Below are positions 18,313-29,455 of a stretch of DNA of 64,000 nucleotides, in pieces. The notes below the pieces were generated by a model, which was not told the DNA's origin, did not search any database, and was given only the letters and a program-made list of their open reading frames with translations. Origin of the DNA: Halomonas sp. MCCC 1A13316 (GTDB taxonomy: Bacteria > Pseudomonadota > Gammaproteobacteria > Pseudomonadales > Halomonadaceae). Within the stretch, counting starts at the first letter, position 1; each line of letters starts with the position of its first letter. The DNA lies in contig NZ_CP053382.1 in assembly GCF_014931605.1 (NCBI RefSeq), forward strand, positions 2,356,001 to 2,420,000. The letters run 5' to 3'. The translations under genes and the position numbers were made by a program.

Positions 18313-19029
18313 TTATTCCGAAAGGCGCTTCTTGAGCTGCATATAGGTCCCGTAATGCCGGTCGAGGTGTCGCCGCATGGCCGCCTCGGCGGCATCGGGG
18401 TCGCGCGATTCGATCGCTTCGACGATTTCGATATGGGCGGAAAACGCCGCCTTGTCCTCGTCTTTCTGCTGCAGCACCTGAGCGCGGCGGTCGTCGAGCC
18501 ACTCCGAAAGCGCCACGTGAATGGCGTCGAAGATGGGGTTTCGGCCGATGCTCGCCAGCACGCCGTGGAAATCGTTGTCGGAGCGCTTGAAGCGCGCCTC
18601 GTCGCCGACGGCATCGCGGTTGTCCGCCAAGGCGTCATGCAGGCGCTGAAGATCCTCATCGCTGGCATGGCGAGCCGCGTAGCGCGCCAGCGAAATCTCG
18701 AACATCGCCCGCGCTTCCTGGAAGTACTGCTGCCCATCGGGCTTGGACAGCAACTGGCGGGTGACACCGGATAGACGCGCCATGACCGACTCTGCAGTGG
18801 GGCGAATCACCCGGGCGCGCGTACCGCTGTTGATGGCGATCAGGCCGAGCTGCTGCAGATAGAACAGCGCTTCGCGAACCGCGGGGCGGCCGACGCCGAA
18901 CTGCTCCATCAGCTCACGCTCCGAGGGCAGTTGGTCATTCTCCTTCAAGCGGCCTTCGAGGATCTCCGCCTCGAGCTGTTCGGCCACTTGCTCGGACAGC
19001 GTCTTGCGCTCCACCTTGTATCGACTCAT
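18313..19029 (-). CDS. GntR/FadR-type regulator, NanR-like
   Basis: 238 aa. An N-terminal winged helix (SERELMEQFGVGRPAVREAL) is joined to an FCD effector domain with the metal-site histidines (DNDFHGVLASIGRNPIF, then HIEIVEAI and MRRHLDRHYG). Many positions match my memory of E. coli NanR, including INSGTRARVIRP, NPIF and AIHVALSEWLDDRR. The ATG at 19029 has AGGAG at 9 nt; a longer frame to 19104 lacks support. Three boxes with a NanR-like pattern lie before the SDR, dctP and fucD genes, so it is the likely block-1 regulator. The effector is probably a sugar acid rather than sialate. Confidence 0.85.
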   Translation of the reverse strand: MSRYKVERKTLSEQVAEQLEAEILEGRLKENDQLPSERELMEQFGVGRPAVREALFYLQQLGLIAINSGTRARVIRPTAESVMARLSGVTRQLLSKPDGQQYFQEARAMFEISLARYAARHASDEDLQRLHDALADNRDAVGDEARFKRSDNDFHGVLASIGRNPIFDAIHVALSEWLDDRRAQVLQQKDEDKAAFSAHIEIVEAIESRDPDAAEAAMRRHLDRHYGTYMQLKKRLSE

Positions 19030-19143
19030 GCAATGCAACTCCTGGCCAGCCAATCCGAGCCCTGTAGGGGCCGGGCCATATGATACTGCATCCTTGCCCC
19101 GCACTGCGGAACGATCAAATCCAGCACTGAGTTAACGCCAGCA

Positions 19144-20214
19144 CTAAGACAACGCCGGCATCGCCAGCTCCTCGGCCAGCTCGGCATAGGCCACCACGTT
19201 GGCCGAGTCGAGCGGAATGCCCTCGGCATCGCGACGCGCCTGGCAGCGCCACTCCCGATCGCCGGGCGCCAGCACCTCCCTGCCCTCCAGAGCGGGCTGC
19301 GCACGCAAATCCTCAAGGTAGTCCAGCATGCCGCGATCGAAGATGTCGCGCTCGACGAACGCATCGGGGCGCATGACCAGAAAGAAATGCCCGACACCAC
19401 GCGGCGTACTCATGTCCTCGCCGCTCATTGGCAGCATGCGAAAGCCGTGGATCATGCCCGTCAGGGTCGCGCTGAGCACTTCCACCATACCGGCGAGCCC
19501 CGCGCCCTTGAAACCGAAGTCGGCACCTCCCAGTGGCAATAGCGAGACGGCCTGCGAGGCATCGGTGGTCAGGTTCCCTTGACGGTCGACGACCACGTCG
19601 GGCGGTAGCTCGCGCCCAATGGCGGCATATTGCTTGACCCGGTTCCAGGGAATCGAGCTGGTCGCCATGTCGAGCAGATAAGGTGGCTGGTTGGGCACCG
19701 GTGCAGCGAACGCGATGGGGTTGGTACCATAAAACGGCCCCTGCCCGTGATGCAGGCTGACCAGGGCATCGGCGTTGCACACCGACAGTCCGACGTAGCC
19801 TCGCTGGGCCGCCTCCAGCGCGTAGCAACCCGCCGCCCCGAAATGGGAGGAGCGGCCCACCGCTACCGCACCGATGCCGATCTCCTCGGCCATGCTGATG
19901 GCGTGCTCGATGGCGGTGAAACCGGCCAGATGGCCGAAACCGTCATCGGCATCGAGATAGCCGGTTCCCGGCAAGCGTCGTGTGAAGCGCATGGCAGGCC
20001 GCGGGTTGATGCGTCCCCCCTGCACCGCACGAACGTAATGTGGCAGCAGGCGCAGCCCATGGCTGTCGGTCCCCATGCGCGAGGCGGTGACCAGAGCCCG
20101 GGCGACCGCTCGGCACGAAGCCTCGTCCGCCTCGCAGCGAGCCAGGGCGCGCTCCATGAAGGTCTGCAAATCGGCTCCCGCCACTCGCGTGGCGGGCTCG
20201 TGGGATCGAGACAT
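19144..20214 (-). CDS. Ldh-family (malate/L-lactate/ureidoglycolate type) dehydrogenase
   Basis: 356 aa, member of the NAD(P)-dependent LDH2/MDHG2 oxidoreductase family, which includes malate, L-sulfolactate, ureidoglycolate and 2,3-diketogulonate type enzymes. Seen: MGTDSHGLRLLPHYVRAV with the catalytic His, SSHFGAAGCYA, and NADALVSLHHGQGPFYGTNP. It lies 9 nt downstream of the TRAP permease gene and is probably cotranscribed with it. It may oxidise a 2-hydroxy acid imported by that transporter, or L-lactate released by the fuconate pathway; both are inference. Confidence 0.82.
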   Translation of the reverse strand: MSRSHEPATRVAGADLQTFMERALARCEADEASCRAVARALVTASRMGTDSHGLRLLPHYVRAVQGGRINPRPAMRFTRRLPGTGYLDADDGFGHLAGFTAIEHAISMAEEIGIGAVAVGRSSHFGAAGCYALEAAQRGYVGLSVCNADALVSLHHGQGPFYGTNPIAFAAPVPNQPPYLLDMATSSIPWNRVKQYAAIGRELPPDVVVDRQGNLTTDASQAVSLLPLGGADFGFKGAGLAGMVEVLSATLTGMIHGFRMLPMSGEDMSTPRGVGHFFLVMRPDAFVERDIFDRGMLDYLEDLRAQPALEGREVLAPGDREWRCQARRDAEGIPLDSANVVAYAELAEELAMPALS

Positions 20215-20223
20215 CGATACTCC

Positions 20224-21636
20224 TCAGCGGTAGACGAGCGTGGGCAGCCACATGGAGATGGCCGGAACGAAGGTCACCAGCAGCAACGCAATCACCAGCG
20301 GCACCAGGAACGGCAGCGTGCCGCGCATGCACTGCTCGAACGAGATGTTCGATACGCGTGACAGCACGTAGAGCACCATGCCCACCGGTGGTGTCAGCAG
20401 GCCGATCATCAGGTTGAGCACCATGATCACGCCGAAGTGCACCGGATCGACCCCCACGGCCACGGCCAGCGGCAGCAGCACCGGCACCAGGATGGTGATC
20501 GCGGCAATGGTTTCCATGAAGCAGCCGACCACCAGCAGCACCAGGTTGGCGAATATCAGCACGGCGAACTTGCTGTCCGAGAACGGCCCCATCAGCGCCA
20601 CCACGTGCTGGGTCACCTGATTGCTGGTCAGGATCCAGGCGAAAATGGACGCGCCGGCGACGATGAACAAGATGATCGCGGTGGTTTCGATGGTCTCCAT
20701 GCTGACCTTGAGCAGTCGCCGCCAGGTCAAGGTGCGATAGACCACGGTACCTAGCAACAAGGCATAGATCACCGCCGCTATCGCCGCCTCGGTAGGCGTG
20801 AAAGCCCCGGTGATGATGCCGCCGACGATGATCACCGGCGTCAGCAGCGACAGGAACGCACGCTTGGCGGCCACCCCGAGGAAACGCATCGAGAAGGCGG
20901 CATCGCGCGGGTAGCCGCGTCGACGGGCGAGCAAAGTGATCATGATCATCAGCACCGCCCCCATCAGCAGGCCGGGGATCAGGCCGGCGGCGAACAACTG
21001 GCCCACCGAAGTGGAAGCCATCACGCCGTAGATCACCATCGGCAGGCTGGGCGGGATGATCGGTCCGATGGTGGAGGATGCCGCGGTAATGCCCACCGCA
21101 AACTCCTTGTCGTAGCCCGCATCGCGCATCGCCTTGATCTCGATGGTGCCGAGCCCGCCCGCATCGGCGACCGCAGCGCCCGACATGCCCGAAAAGACGA
21201 TGCTGGCCCCCACGTTGACATGCCCCAGCCCGCCGCGCATCCAGCCCATCAAGGCCTTGGCGAAATCGAAGATGCGGGTGGTGATGCCACCGTTGTTCAT
21301 CAGATTACCCGCCAGGATGAAGAACGGAATCGCCAACAGTGGAAAGCTGTCAACGCCGTTAATCATGCGATGGGCGACGACCACATCGGGTACCCGGCCG
21401 GTCAGATAGACGTAGATCAGGCACGACCCCGCCAGGGCAATGGCAATGGGAATACCCAGCAGCAGCATGGTGAAGAGGCTGGCGAAGAGGAAGCCGAGAT
21501 AGTAGCCCTGCAAAGCCAGGAACAAGCACAGCCCGACGGCGGTCGAGGCAATGATGGGCGGTACCAGCAGGCCGCGGCGCCGAGGCGGGGCTGTCATGCG
21601 CGAACTCCGAGGCGTGTCATTGTGATAGGTGGTCAT
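20224..21636 (-). CDS. TRAP transporter large permease (DctM type), block 1
   Basis: 470 aa, about 12-13 membrane helices. The large subunit carries out sodium-driven uptake of an organic acid with DctQ and DctP. Family marks: LLGIPIAIALAGS, FPLLAIPFFILAGNLMNNGG, FSGMSGAAVADAGGLGT, IIPPSLPMVIYG and LMIGLLTPPVGMVLYV. Its ATG overlaps the stop of the small permease gene (ATGA). An internal ATG at 21597 would remove 13 polar residues and is an alternative start. Substrate probably L-fuconate or a tetronate. Confidence 0.9.
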   Translation of the reverse strand: MTTYHNDTPRSSRMTAPPRRRGLLVPPIIASTAVGLCLFLALQGYYLGFLFASLFTMLLLGIPIAIALAGSCLIYVYLTGRVPDVVVAHRMINGVDSFPLLAIPFFILAGNLMNNGGITTRIFDFAKALMGWMRGGLGHVNVGASIVFSGMSGAAVADAGGLGTIEIKAMRDAGYDKEFAVGITAASSTIGPIIPPSLPMVIYGVMASTSVGQLFAAGLIPGLLMGAVLMIMITLLARRRGYPRDAAFSMRFLGVAAKRAFLSLLTPVIIVGGIITGAFTPTEAAIAAVIYALLLGTVVYRTLTWRRLLKVSMETIETTAIILFIVAGASIFAWILTSNQVTQHVVALMGPFSDSKFAVLIFANLVLLVVGCFMETIAAITILVPVLLPLAVAVGVDPVHFGVIMVLNLMIGLLTPPVGMVLYVLSRVSNISFEQCMRGTLPFLVPLVIALLLVTFVPAISMWLPTLVYR

Positions 21637-22187
21637 GGGGCTTCATCATCCGAGAAGAGCAGTTCGCTGCTGCCCTCTCGCCAGTGGCGAACGGCGACCT
21701 GGATGGCGCGTAGCAGCATCAGCACGAAGCCGGTAAAGACCACGTAGTAGAGGTAGCTCTTGGGTACATCCACCGAGACCATCATGGAACTGGTGCGGGC
21801 GGCGAGCTGGTAGCTGATCCAGCAGCCACCGACGAGAAACACGATGCGCGCCAGGTCGACCAGGGTCGCCATGACCAGCCCCGTTCTCCCGGGCATGTAG
21901 CGGTAGAAGAACTCCACCGCAATGTGCGAGTTCTTCCGGACCGCCATGGCGCTTCCCAGAAAACCCACCATGATCAGGAAATAGCGCGCCATCTCCTCGG
22001 TCCAGGCGATGGAGTCGCCCAGCACGTAGCGACTGAAGAATTGAAGAAAGACGATGACCAGCAGCACCCAGAACAGCGCCAGGGTGACGTAATCCTCGAC
22101 GGCATAATCCTTATAGTCGAAGCTGTCCAGATCCTCGACCTCTATCGAGCCCAGCTCCTGCTGGGGCGGCAAGCGCTCATCCGACAT
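21633..22187 (-). CDS. TRAP transporter small permease (DctQ type), block 1
   Basis: 184 aa with four membrane helices. The small subunit pairs with the large permease. Typical is the WTEEMARYFLIMVGFLGSAMA motif between helices 1 and 2. The N-terminal 40 residues are acidic (LGSIEVEDLDSFDYKDYA). It lies about 65 nt after dctP and overlaps the large permease gene by 4 nt. Confidence 0.9.
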   Translation of the reverse strand: MSDERLPPQQELGSIEVEDLDSFDYKDYAVEDYVTLALFWVLLVIVFLQFFSRYVLGDSIAWTEEMARYFLIMVGFLGSAMAVRKNSHIAVEFFYRYMPGRTGLVMATLVDLARIVFLVGGCWISYQLAARTSSMMVSVDVPKSYLYYVVFTGFVLMLLRAIQVAVRHWREGSSELLFSDDEAP

Positions 22188-22252
22188 CAGAATCTCCTTG
22201 CTGTCGCCTCCGCTAACGAGGCGGAGGCGACAGCTTCGATATCAGACAAGGC

Positions 22253-23245
22253 TTACTGGCCGAGGGCCTGAAGCCGATCGTAGGTTTCCTGATCCCAGGT
22301 AGCGGCCTCACCGTTGTGGTGCGGCATTACGGCCTCGCGGAACGGCTCGGTGTCCACTTCGTTGACCGTGGTGCCCTGCTCTTCGAACCAGGACACCAGG
22401 TCCTTCTCCTGCTGCTGGATATCCTGGGTGATCCGCTCGCCGGCTTCCTGGTAAACCTCGCGGAAGACCTGCCGGTCCTCTTCGGAGAGCCGGTTCCACA
22501 GCGGACCGCCGGCGATGGTAATCAGCGAATCGGTGATGTGGCCGGTCAGGTTGATGTAGTCCTGCACTTCATGGAAGGCCTTGGCGCGAATGGTCGGCAG
22601 CGGGTTCTCCTGGGCATCGACCACGCCCTGCTGCAACGCCAGGTAGACCTCGGCGAAGGCGATCGGCGTGGGGTTGGCGCCCACCGCCTCGGGAAACATC
22701 ATGTACATGGGTGCATTGGGCACGCGGATCTTGAGTTCCTCCATGTCCGCCGGCTCGTTGATCTCTTTGTTGGCGGTGGTGTGGCGCCGGCCGTAATAGT
22801 TCATCGCCAGCGGTACGTTGCCGGTAGCGTCCTGGTAGCCCTGGGCGATCTCCTGGAACAGCTCGCTGTCGGCATAGGCCTGCCAGTGGTCGAAGTCGCG
22901 GAACATGTAGGGTGCTCCGGCGATGCCAATGGGCCCGTAGAAGCGGCCGGCGAACTGGTTGCCGGTATAGATCAGGTCGACGGTGCCGAGGCCAAGGCCT
23001 TCGTTGATATCGGCCTCCTTGCCCAGCGACGAGGCGGGATGCACCTCGATCGTATAGCGTCCGTCGGTGCGCTTCTCGATCTCGTCGGCCGCCCACAGCG
23101 CCCACTCATGATAGGGCTCGGAGGTCTCGTAGACGTGAGCGAAGGTGAGCGACTCGGCGCTTGCGGCGCCTGCGGCGCCCATTCCCGCTACCAGCAGCGA
23201 GGTCGACAGCCAGCGATTCCACTGGCGGTTGCTCTGCTTGACCAT
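22253..23245 (-). CDS. TRAP transporter substrate-binding protein (DctP type), block 1
   Basis: 330 aa periplasmic solute-binding protein. The signal peptide contains STSLLVAGMGAAGAASAES. The mature part has the TRAP-P features of a carboxylate-binding Arg in ELKIRVPNAP and the AEVYLALQQGVVDAQENP signature. The ATG at 23245 has GGGAG at 9 nt; the longer frame to 23278 adds residues before the signal and is unlikely. NanR-like box A lies about 60 nt upstream. It heads the operon dctP-dctQ-dctM-ldh. Confidence 0.92.
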   Translation of the reverse strand: MVKQSNRQWNRWLSTSLLVAGMGAAGAASAESLTFAHVYETSEPYHEWALWAADEIEKRTDGRYTIEVHPASSLGKEADINEGLGLGTVDLIYTGNQFAGRFYGPIGIAGAPYMFRDFDHWQAYADSELFQEIAQGYQDATGNVPLAMNYYGRRHTTANKEINEPADMEELKIRVPNAPMYMMFPEAVGANPTPIAFAEVYLALQQGVVDAQENPLPTIRAKAFHEVQDYINLTGHITDSLITIAGGPLWNRLSEEDRQVFREVYQEAGERITQDIQQQEKDLVSWFEEQGTTVNEVDTEPFREAVMPHHNGEAATWDQETYDRLQALGQ

Positions 23246-23307
23246 CTTGTTGTTCTCCCTAATTGAGCGTGCCTGCAATGGCAGTTACCGTCTTTTGTCG
23301 ATGGCTC

Positions 23308-23326
23308 TTGTATACGTGTCATACCA
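23308..23326 (-). promoter_or_regulatory. NanR-like operator box, site A
   Basis: Reads TTGTATACGTGTCATACCA on the plus strand, TGGTATGACACGTATACAA on the transcribed strand. It sits about 60 nt upstream of the dctP start and shares STGTCATACMA with sites B and C. Confidence 0.6.
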
Positions 23327-23372
23327 TCATAAGCAAACCTAGTCCCTCGCTTCGCGTGCTGCAACCGAGAGG

Positions 23373-24596
23373 TCAGGCTTTCGACGAATGTCTAATGCCA
23401 GCGAGCAGTTGAACGAGCAGGTCCTCGGGGCCGAAGCCGCCGGCTTTGGTCATGACCGGACGCTCGGCATCGCCGTTGACGTGGCCCAGCGGAACACCTG
23501 GGCGCCACTCCCCCGCAAGCTCGATGTAGTCGCCGCCGAGCCGCTCCAGCACGGCCAGGGCGATATCGCCCCCACAGAGGAACAGCAGGACGCCCCGCGC
23601 TTCCCCACGCGCTGCGGCAACGGCTTCCGCCATGGCCGCCGCGACCGCCTTCGCACTCGCTGCCCGATCCGCAGGCACACCCGGCACGATGATGCACTCG
23701 CGGCAGCCTTTATGGTCGCCTGCCGGGCTGAAGGCAGGCAGACAGGGAACCTCCGGGAAAGCCTCGCGCAGCATCTCGAGCTGGCGGCGGGCACGGGGTG
23801 AGCGCGAGCCCAGCGCGAACAATGTACGTGCCGGTGCAGGCAGCATCGCCGGACGCGATACTGTCCCCGTGCACCGGGTCGACGTCGGGTTCTTGGACAG
23901 CGCCAGGCTCTTGGGCAACGCCAGGCTTCGCGCCAACGCCTGGGTCAGGCCTGCCGCACAGACCGGCAACCAGTCGCCAGGCGCCTCGAGAAGCTGCTCG
24001 GCGATGCGCGTCAAAGTTGGGTCGTCCGTGGCGTCGACGACGCAATCCGTCATCGGCAGAGGCTGCCCCGCCTCGGCAACATGGCGTACCAGCGAGACAC
24101 CGCCTGCCGCGAAGCTGCCGCGCAGCGGTCCCGTCAGCGCAGGGGACAAGCCGTCCCGGGCATAGGCGGTAGCCGAGAGCGGTTCGCCCTCGACCCACAC
24201 TTCGCCACCCAGGACGCAGCGGCCCTGGCTCGGAACCGCGGGGCACACCAGCAGGCGACGCTGCCCAGCGAGGTGCCGCAGAGCCGCGGCTTCCGCCACG
24301 ACCTGGCCGCGCAGCGTCGAGTCGACCTTCTTGAGCAGCAGACGCGGCCGCTGCGCGAGCAATCGCTCAGCGGCCTCCCCCGCTCGCCGGGCGGCGGCAT
24401 CCCGACCCAGATGCCGCGAACCGGTATTGACCGATACCACCCGAGGAGCGCCCTCGTCCCCGCCCAGGGCAGCCTCGAGCCCCTCAAGCGTCACTGCTAC
24501 GCGTGTCGACATGCCGCGCTCGGCAAAGGGTGCGGCGGCATCGAGCGCCCCGGTCAGGTCGTCGGCGACGATGGCGATGTCGCAGCCTGTGCTCAT
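23373..24596 (-). CDS. dtnK: Four-carbon acid sugar kinase (D-threonate kinase type)
   Basis: 407 aa, two-domain kinase of the DUF1537/OtnK superfamily. The substrate domain begins with [17 protein letters not shown]; the nucleotide-binding domain is C-terminal ([18 protein letters not shown]). Pairing with a PdxA-type dehydrogenase is the hallmark of D-threonate breakdown: DtnK phosphorylates D-threonate, then PdxA2 oxidises and decarboxylates it to DHAP. Its start overlaps the pdxA2 stop by ATGA. D-erythronate kinase (DenK) is the close alternative and cannot be excluded by eye. Confidence 0.82.
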   Translation of the reverse strand: MSTGCDIAIVADDLTGALDAAAPFAERGMSTRVAVTLEGLEAALGGDEGAPRVVSVNTGSRHLGRDAAARRAGEAAERLLAQRPRLLLKKVDSTLRGQVVAEAAALRHLAGQRRLLVCPAVPSQGRCVLGGEVWVEGEPLSATAYARDGLSPALTGPLRGSFAAGGVSLVRHVAEAGQPLPMTDCVVDATDDPTLTRIAEQLLEAPGDWLPVCAAGLTQALARSLALPKSLALSKNPTSTRCTGTVSRPAMLPAPARTLFALGSRSPRARRQLEMLREAFPEVPCLPAFSPAGDHKGCRECIIVPGVPADRAASAKAVAAAMAEAVAAARGEARGVLLFLCGGDIALAVLERLGGDYIELAGEWRPGVPLGHVNGDAERPVMTKAGGFGPEDLLVQLLAGIRHSSKA

Positions 24597-25618
24597 GCTG
24601 CTGTCCGCTGCGCCGCCAAGTGCCGTGCATAAGCAATGGCCGCGCCCATGTTGGTGGCATCGGCATGCCCCTGCCAGGCAATGTCGTAAGCGGTGCCGTG
24701 GTCCACCGAGGTGCGCATGATCGGTAGCCCCAGGCTCACGTTGACCGTGGTATCGAAGGCAATCAGCTTGACCGGGATGTGCCCCTGGTCGTGATACTGC
24801 GCCACCACCAGGTCGAATTCACCGCGGGAGGCGCGGTAGAAGACGGTATCGGCCGAGATCGGTCCCTGGACGTCGAAGCCGCGCTGGCGCAGCGCGCGCA
24901 CCGCAGGCGCAATGATCCGCTCGTCCTCGTCACCGAAGATGCCGCCTTCGCCACAGTGGGGATTGAGCCCGGCCACGGCGATGCGCGGCGACGCCAACCC
25001 CATGGCCTTCAGGTGCGCATGCCCTGCTTCCACGGTGGCCGTAATACGCTCCTCGGTCACCCGATCGATGGCGTCGCGCAACGATACGTGGGTCGAAACG
25101 TGCAGTGTCGAGAGCCGCTCGGAGGCCAGCAGCATGAAAGAAGAAGGCGCCTGGGTGAGTGCCGCCAGCATGCCGGTGTGACCATCGTAATGGTGGCCGG
25201 CCGCATGCAGCGCCGCCTTGTTCAGCGGCGCCGTGACGATCACCCTCGCGTGCCCCGCCTGCACCAGAGCCACCGCACGCTCGACGCAGCGAAAGGCCAG
25301 GTCGCCGCCGGCGGCACTGATGCGGCCGTCGGGCAGCGCCTCGCCCTGGGCCACGTGCACCTCGGCCACGGCCACGCGGTCGTCGCCGGCACGATGTTTT
25401 TCGAGGGAGACGAACTCCAGCGGTGCCTCGATGAGGGCGGCCGCGCGACGGTAGATGTCGGGGTCGCCAACCAGCAACACGCCGCTTCGCTGTTCCGGCG
25501 TCATGCCCGCCACGGCACGACAGATGATCTCCGGGCCGATACCGGCCGGGTCGCCCATGGTGATGGCGAGGTCAAAATCGCTCCGGACAAGATCAGTCAC
25601 CTGAGACGTTTCGTTCAT
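24593..25618 (-). CDS. pdxA2: D-threonate 4-phosphate dehydrogenase (PdxA2 type)
   Basis: 341 aa, PdxA family. It has the metal-binding histidine motifs [22 protein letters not shown] and [11 protein letters not shown], and the opening [13 protein letters not shown]. In the PdxA2 branch the enzyme acts on D-threonate or D-erythronate 4-phosphate, giving DHAP and CO2, rather than on the vitamin B6 precursor. Linkage to a DUF1537 kinase supports this. The ATG at 25618 is used because it overlaps the stop of the SDR gene; the longer frame to 25711 runs inside that gene. Confidence 0.85.
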   Translation of the reverse strand: MNETSQVTDLVRSDFDLAITMGDPAGIGPEIICRAVAGMTPEQRSGVLLVGDPDIYRRAAALIEAPLEFVSLEKHRAGDDRVAVAEVHVAQGEALPDGRISAAGGDLAFRCVERAVALVQAGHARVIVTAPLNKAALHAAGHHYDGHTGMLAALTQAPSSFMLLASERLSTLHVSTHVSLRDAIDRVTEERITATVEAGHAHLKAMGLASPRIAVAGLNPHCGEGGIFGDEDERIIAPAVRALRQRGFDVQGPISADTVFYRASRGEFDLVVAQYHDQGHIPVKLIAFDTTVNVSLGLPIMRTSVDHGTAYDIAWQGHADATNMGAAIAYARHLAAQRTAA

Positions 25619-26379
25619 GGCATCAACTGTCCCCCGTTGACCTCGACGATCTGGCCGGTCACATAACCGCTCATGCTGTCGGTCCCCAGGTATACGTATG
25701 CCCCGACACACTCTTCCGCAGTGCCCATGCGCCCCATGGGAATGGAAGCGGCCACCGCGGCCAGCTGTTCTTCGGTTGAGTGGCGGACGTGGAAATCGGT
25801 AGCGATGACACCCGGCGCCACGGCATTGACGCGTATGTTGTCGCCGAAAAGCTCCTTGGCCATGCTGCGAGTCAGAGTACTGATGAAACCTTTCGCCGAG
25901 GCATACAGACCCACCCCCGGGCCGCCTCCGTTTCGGGCCGCAATCGACGTGGTATGGATGATGTTGCCGCCTCCGGCGCGCCTCAAGTGTGGCAAGGCGG
26001 CCTGGGACACCATCACCACCGAGCGCACGTTGAGATCAAGCACGCGGTCGTAGTGCTCGTCGTCGATCTCGCCCAGCGAGACGCGCCCCAGCATGTCCCC
26101 GGCGTTGTTGATCAGCATGTCCAACCCGTCCAGCTGCTCGGCGGCCTCCTCGACGACACGCCGGGCCTCCGCGGAACGGCTCACGTCGCCCTTGACGACC
26201 ACGGCCTCGCCGCCGGCTTCCCGGATGTCCTGGGCCACGGACTGGGCCTTGCCGGCGCTGGCGTGGTAGTGCACCGCGACCCGGGCACCCAACGCACCCA
26301 ACTGGCGCGCCACTGCGGCTCCGATACCGCGACTGGCCCCGGTGATCAGCACACGCTTGCCCTTCCACTCATCGAGCAT
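25615..26379 (-). CDS. SDR-family oxidoreductase
   Basis: 254-aa classical short-chain dehydrogenase. Cofactor loop [23 protein letters not shown] and YASAK catalytic pair are intact; it ends [18 protein letters not shown]. Substrate unknown. As first gene of the unit with dtnK and pdxA2 it could oxidise a sugar or aldose feeding those pathways, for example a fucose- or threose-type sugar dehydrogenase, but this is speculative. The ATG at 26379 has GGGAG at 9 nt. Overlaps pdxA2 by 4 nt. Confidence 0.8.
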   Translation of the reverse strand: MLDEWKGKRVLITGASRGIGAAVARQLGALGARVAVHYHASAGKAQSVAQDIREAGGEAVVVKGDVSRSAEARRVVEEAAEQLDGLDMLINNAGDMLGRVSLGEIDDEHYDRVLDLNVRSVVMVSQAALPHLRRAGGGNIIHTTSIAARNGGGPGVGLYASAKGFISTLTRSMAKELFGDNIRVNAVAPGVIATDFHVRHSTEEQLAAVAASIPMGRMGTAEECVGAYVYLGTDSMSGYVTGQIVEVNGGQLMP

Positions 26380-26490
26380 TGCTGGATTCTCCCTCACGAT
26401 TGGATATGGTCACTCATAGCATGCTGCGTGGCTGCCGATGCGGCTGGCTGTCGACCCGACTCTGTACCTTGCGCTAGAGTGATATGGGTT

Positions 26491-26509
26491 TGGCATACCT
26501 GTCATACAA
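26491..26509. promoter_or_regulatory. NanR-like operator box, site C
   Basis: TGGCATACCTGTCATACAA in the divergent region between the SDR gene (start 26379) and fucD (start 26593). The reverse reads TTGTATGACAGGTATGCCA, with two GTATG units spaced 9 nt apart. It could control both directions. Confidence 0.6.
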
Positions 26510-26592
26510 CACGACACAAGTAGCATGTTAGACGAGTCCCGGCCAAACGCCAGACCCCTCGCAACGCCAGACTAACCTCGCAAGGAGGCCGC

Positions 26593-27894
26593 ATGACCAC
26601 CATCACCCGGGTCGAAGTACAGGACATCCGCTTTCCCACCTCGCGCAATCTCGACGGATCGGACGCCATGAACGCCGCGCCGGACTACTCCGCCACCTAC
26701 GTCATCCTGCACGTCGACGACGGCGGCCCGGAGGGGCACGGCCTTACCTTCACCATCGGCCGCGGTAACGAAATAGTGGTCGCGGCGGTCCACGCCCTGG
26801 CCCATCTGGTCGAGGGCCGTACGCTGGCCTCGATCACTACCGACATGGGCGGCTTCTGGCGCGAGATCACCGGTGACAGCCAACTGCGCTGGATCGGCCC
26901 CGACAAGGGTGCAATCCATCTGGCGACAGCCGCCCTGGTCAATGCGGTCTGGGACCTGTGGGCCAAGCGTGAGGGCAAGCCCATCTGGAAGTTGCTGGTG
27001 GACATGCCGCCCGAGCAACTGGTGCGCTGCCTCGATTTTCGCTTCGTCACCGATGCCCTCACCCCCGAGGAAGCCATTGCGCTGCTCCGCAAGCGGGAGC
27101 CAGGCAAGGCCGAGCGCGAGGCCGAGATGCGCCGCGACGGTTTTCCCGCCTACACCACCTCGGCCGGCTGGCTCGGCTACTCCGACGACAAGGTACGCCA
27201 CCTGGCCCGCGAAGCGCTCGCCGAGGGCTGGACCCACTTCAAGCAGAAGATCGGCGGCGATCAGGAGGAGGACGTTCGCCGCGCCGCCCTGCTGCGCGAG
27301 GAGATCGGCTGGGACAACGTGCTGATGATGGATGCCAACCAGGTCTGGGAGGTCGACGAGACGATCGCCAAGATGCGCCGCCTGGCCGAATTCGATCCAC
27401 TGTGGATCGAGGAGCCCACCAGCCCCGACGACATCCTCGGCCATGCCGAGATCCGCCACCGCGTCGCCCCCATCGGCGTCGCCACCGGCGAGCATTGCCA
27501 CAACAAGGTGATGTTCAAGCAGTTCTTCCAGGCCGAGGCACTCGACTACTGCCAGCTCGATGCCGCGCGCCTGGGTGGGCTAAACGAGGTGATCCTGGTG
27601 GCGCTGATGGCCGCCAAGTTCGGCGTCCCGGTATGCCCCCATGCCGGCGGTGTCGGGCTGTGCGAATACGTCCAGCATATCTCGCTGTTCGACTACATCG
27701 CCGTTTCGGGCAGCCTGGAGGGGCGCGTGCTGGAGTATGTCGACCACCTGCACGAGCACTTCGTCGATCCTGTGGCGGTCGAGCGTGGGCGCTACCGGGT
27801 GCCCGAAGCCCCGGGCTACAGCATTACCATGCACGCCGAGTCGCTGGCCCGGCATCGCTTCCCGGATGGCGCCGCCTGGCAGGAGGAGAGCTGA
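26593..27894 (+). CDS. fucD: L-fuconate dehydratase (enolase superfamily)
   Basis: 433 aa, the normal size for FucD/ENOSF1-type enzymes. It dehydrates L-fuconate to 2-keto-3-deoxy-L-fuconate. Visible active-site parts: the KxK motif in FKQKIGGDQ, metal ligands in MMDANQVW, WIEEPTSPDD and ATGEHCHN, and the catalytic His in CPHAGGVGLCEYVQH. AAGGAGG lies 5 nt before the ATG. Box C lies about 85 nt upstream. The FAD-linked oxidoreductase gene follows after 1 nt. Other six-carbon acids such as L-galactonate are possible side substrates. Confidence 0.9.
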   Translation: MTTITRVEVQDIRFPTSRNLDGSDAMNAAPDYSATYVILHVDDGGPEGHGLTFTIGRGNEIVVAAVHALAHLVEGRTLASITTDMGGFWREITGDSQLRWIGPDKGAIHLATAALVNAVWDLWAKREGKPIWKLLVDMPPEQLVRCLDFRFVTDALTPEEAIALLRKREPGKAEREAEMRRDGFPAYTTSAGWLGYSDDKVRHLAREALAEGWTHFKQKIGGDQEEDVRRAALLREEIGWDNVLMMDANQVWEVDETIAKMRRLAEFDPLWIEEPTSPDDILGHAEIRHRVAPIGVATGEHCHNKVMFKQFFQAEALDYCQLDAARLGGLNEVILVALMAAKFGVPVCPHAGGVGLCEYVQHISLFDYIAVSGSLEGRVLEYVDHLHEHFVDPVAVERGRYRVPEAPGYSITMHAESLARHRFPDGAAWQEES

Positions 27895-27895
27895 C

Positions 27896-29320
<1,425 letters not shown>

Positions 29321-29329
29321 GAAAGCCTG

Positions 29330-29455
29330 ACCCGCTGGAGATCACCACCCGTGGGGAAAGGACACCGACCCGGACAACCGCCGTTCAGGGGTCTGGCTCC
29401 GTTCCCGGCTGAAGCCGGCGACACCGCCCCCGCACCGACCTCGGCGTCCCGGAGG
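29330..29455. other. GC-rich intergenic element with a repeated CCCGTGGGG motif
   Basis: Between convergent genes. CCCGTGGGGAAAGGACACC begins at 29348 and a near copy begins at 29463, inside the end of the hpaI-type gene. A third related copy is at 45603. A small hairpin CCGGCT-GAA-GCCGG lies near 29405-29418. Possibly a dispersed repeat or terminator; no gene seen. Confidence 0.4.

Noticed and set aside
19070..19090. Possible NanR-like box before the nanR-like gene (CCATATGATACTG)
   Set aside because: It shares only a few positions with the three good boxes and lacks TGTCATAC.
27641..27895. Upstream extension of the FAD dehydrogenase
   Set aside because: It overlaps fucD in another frame; AGGAGG before 27896 fixes the start.
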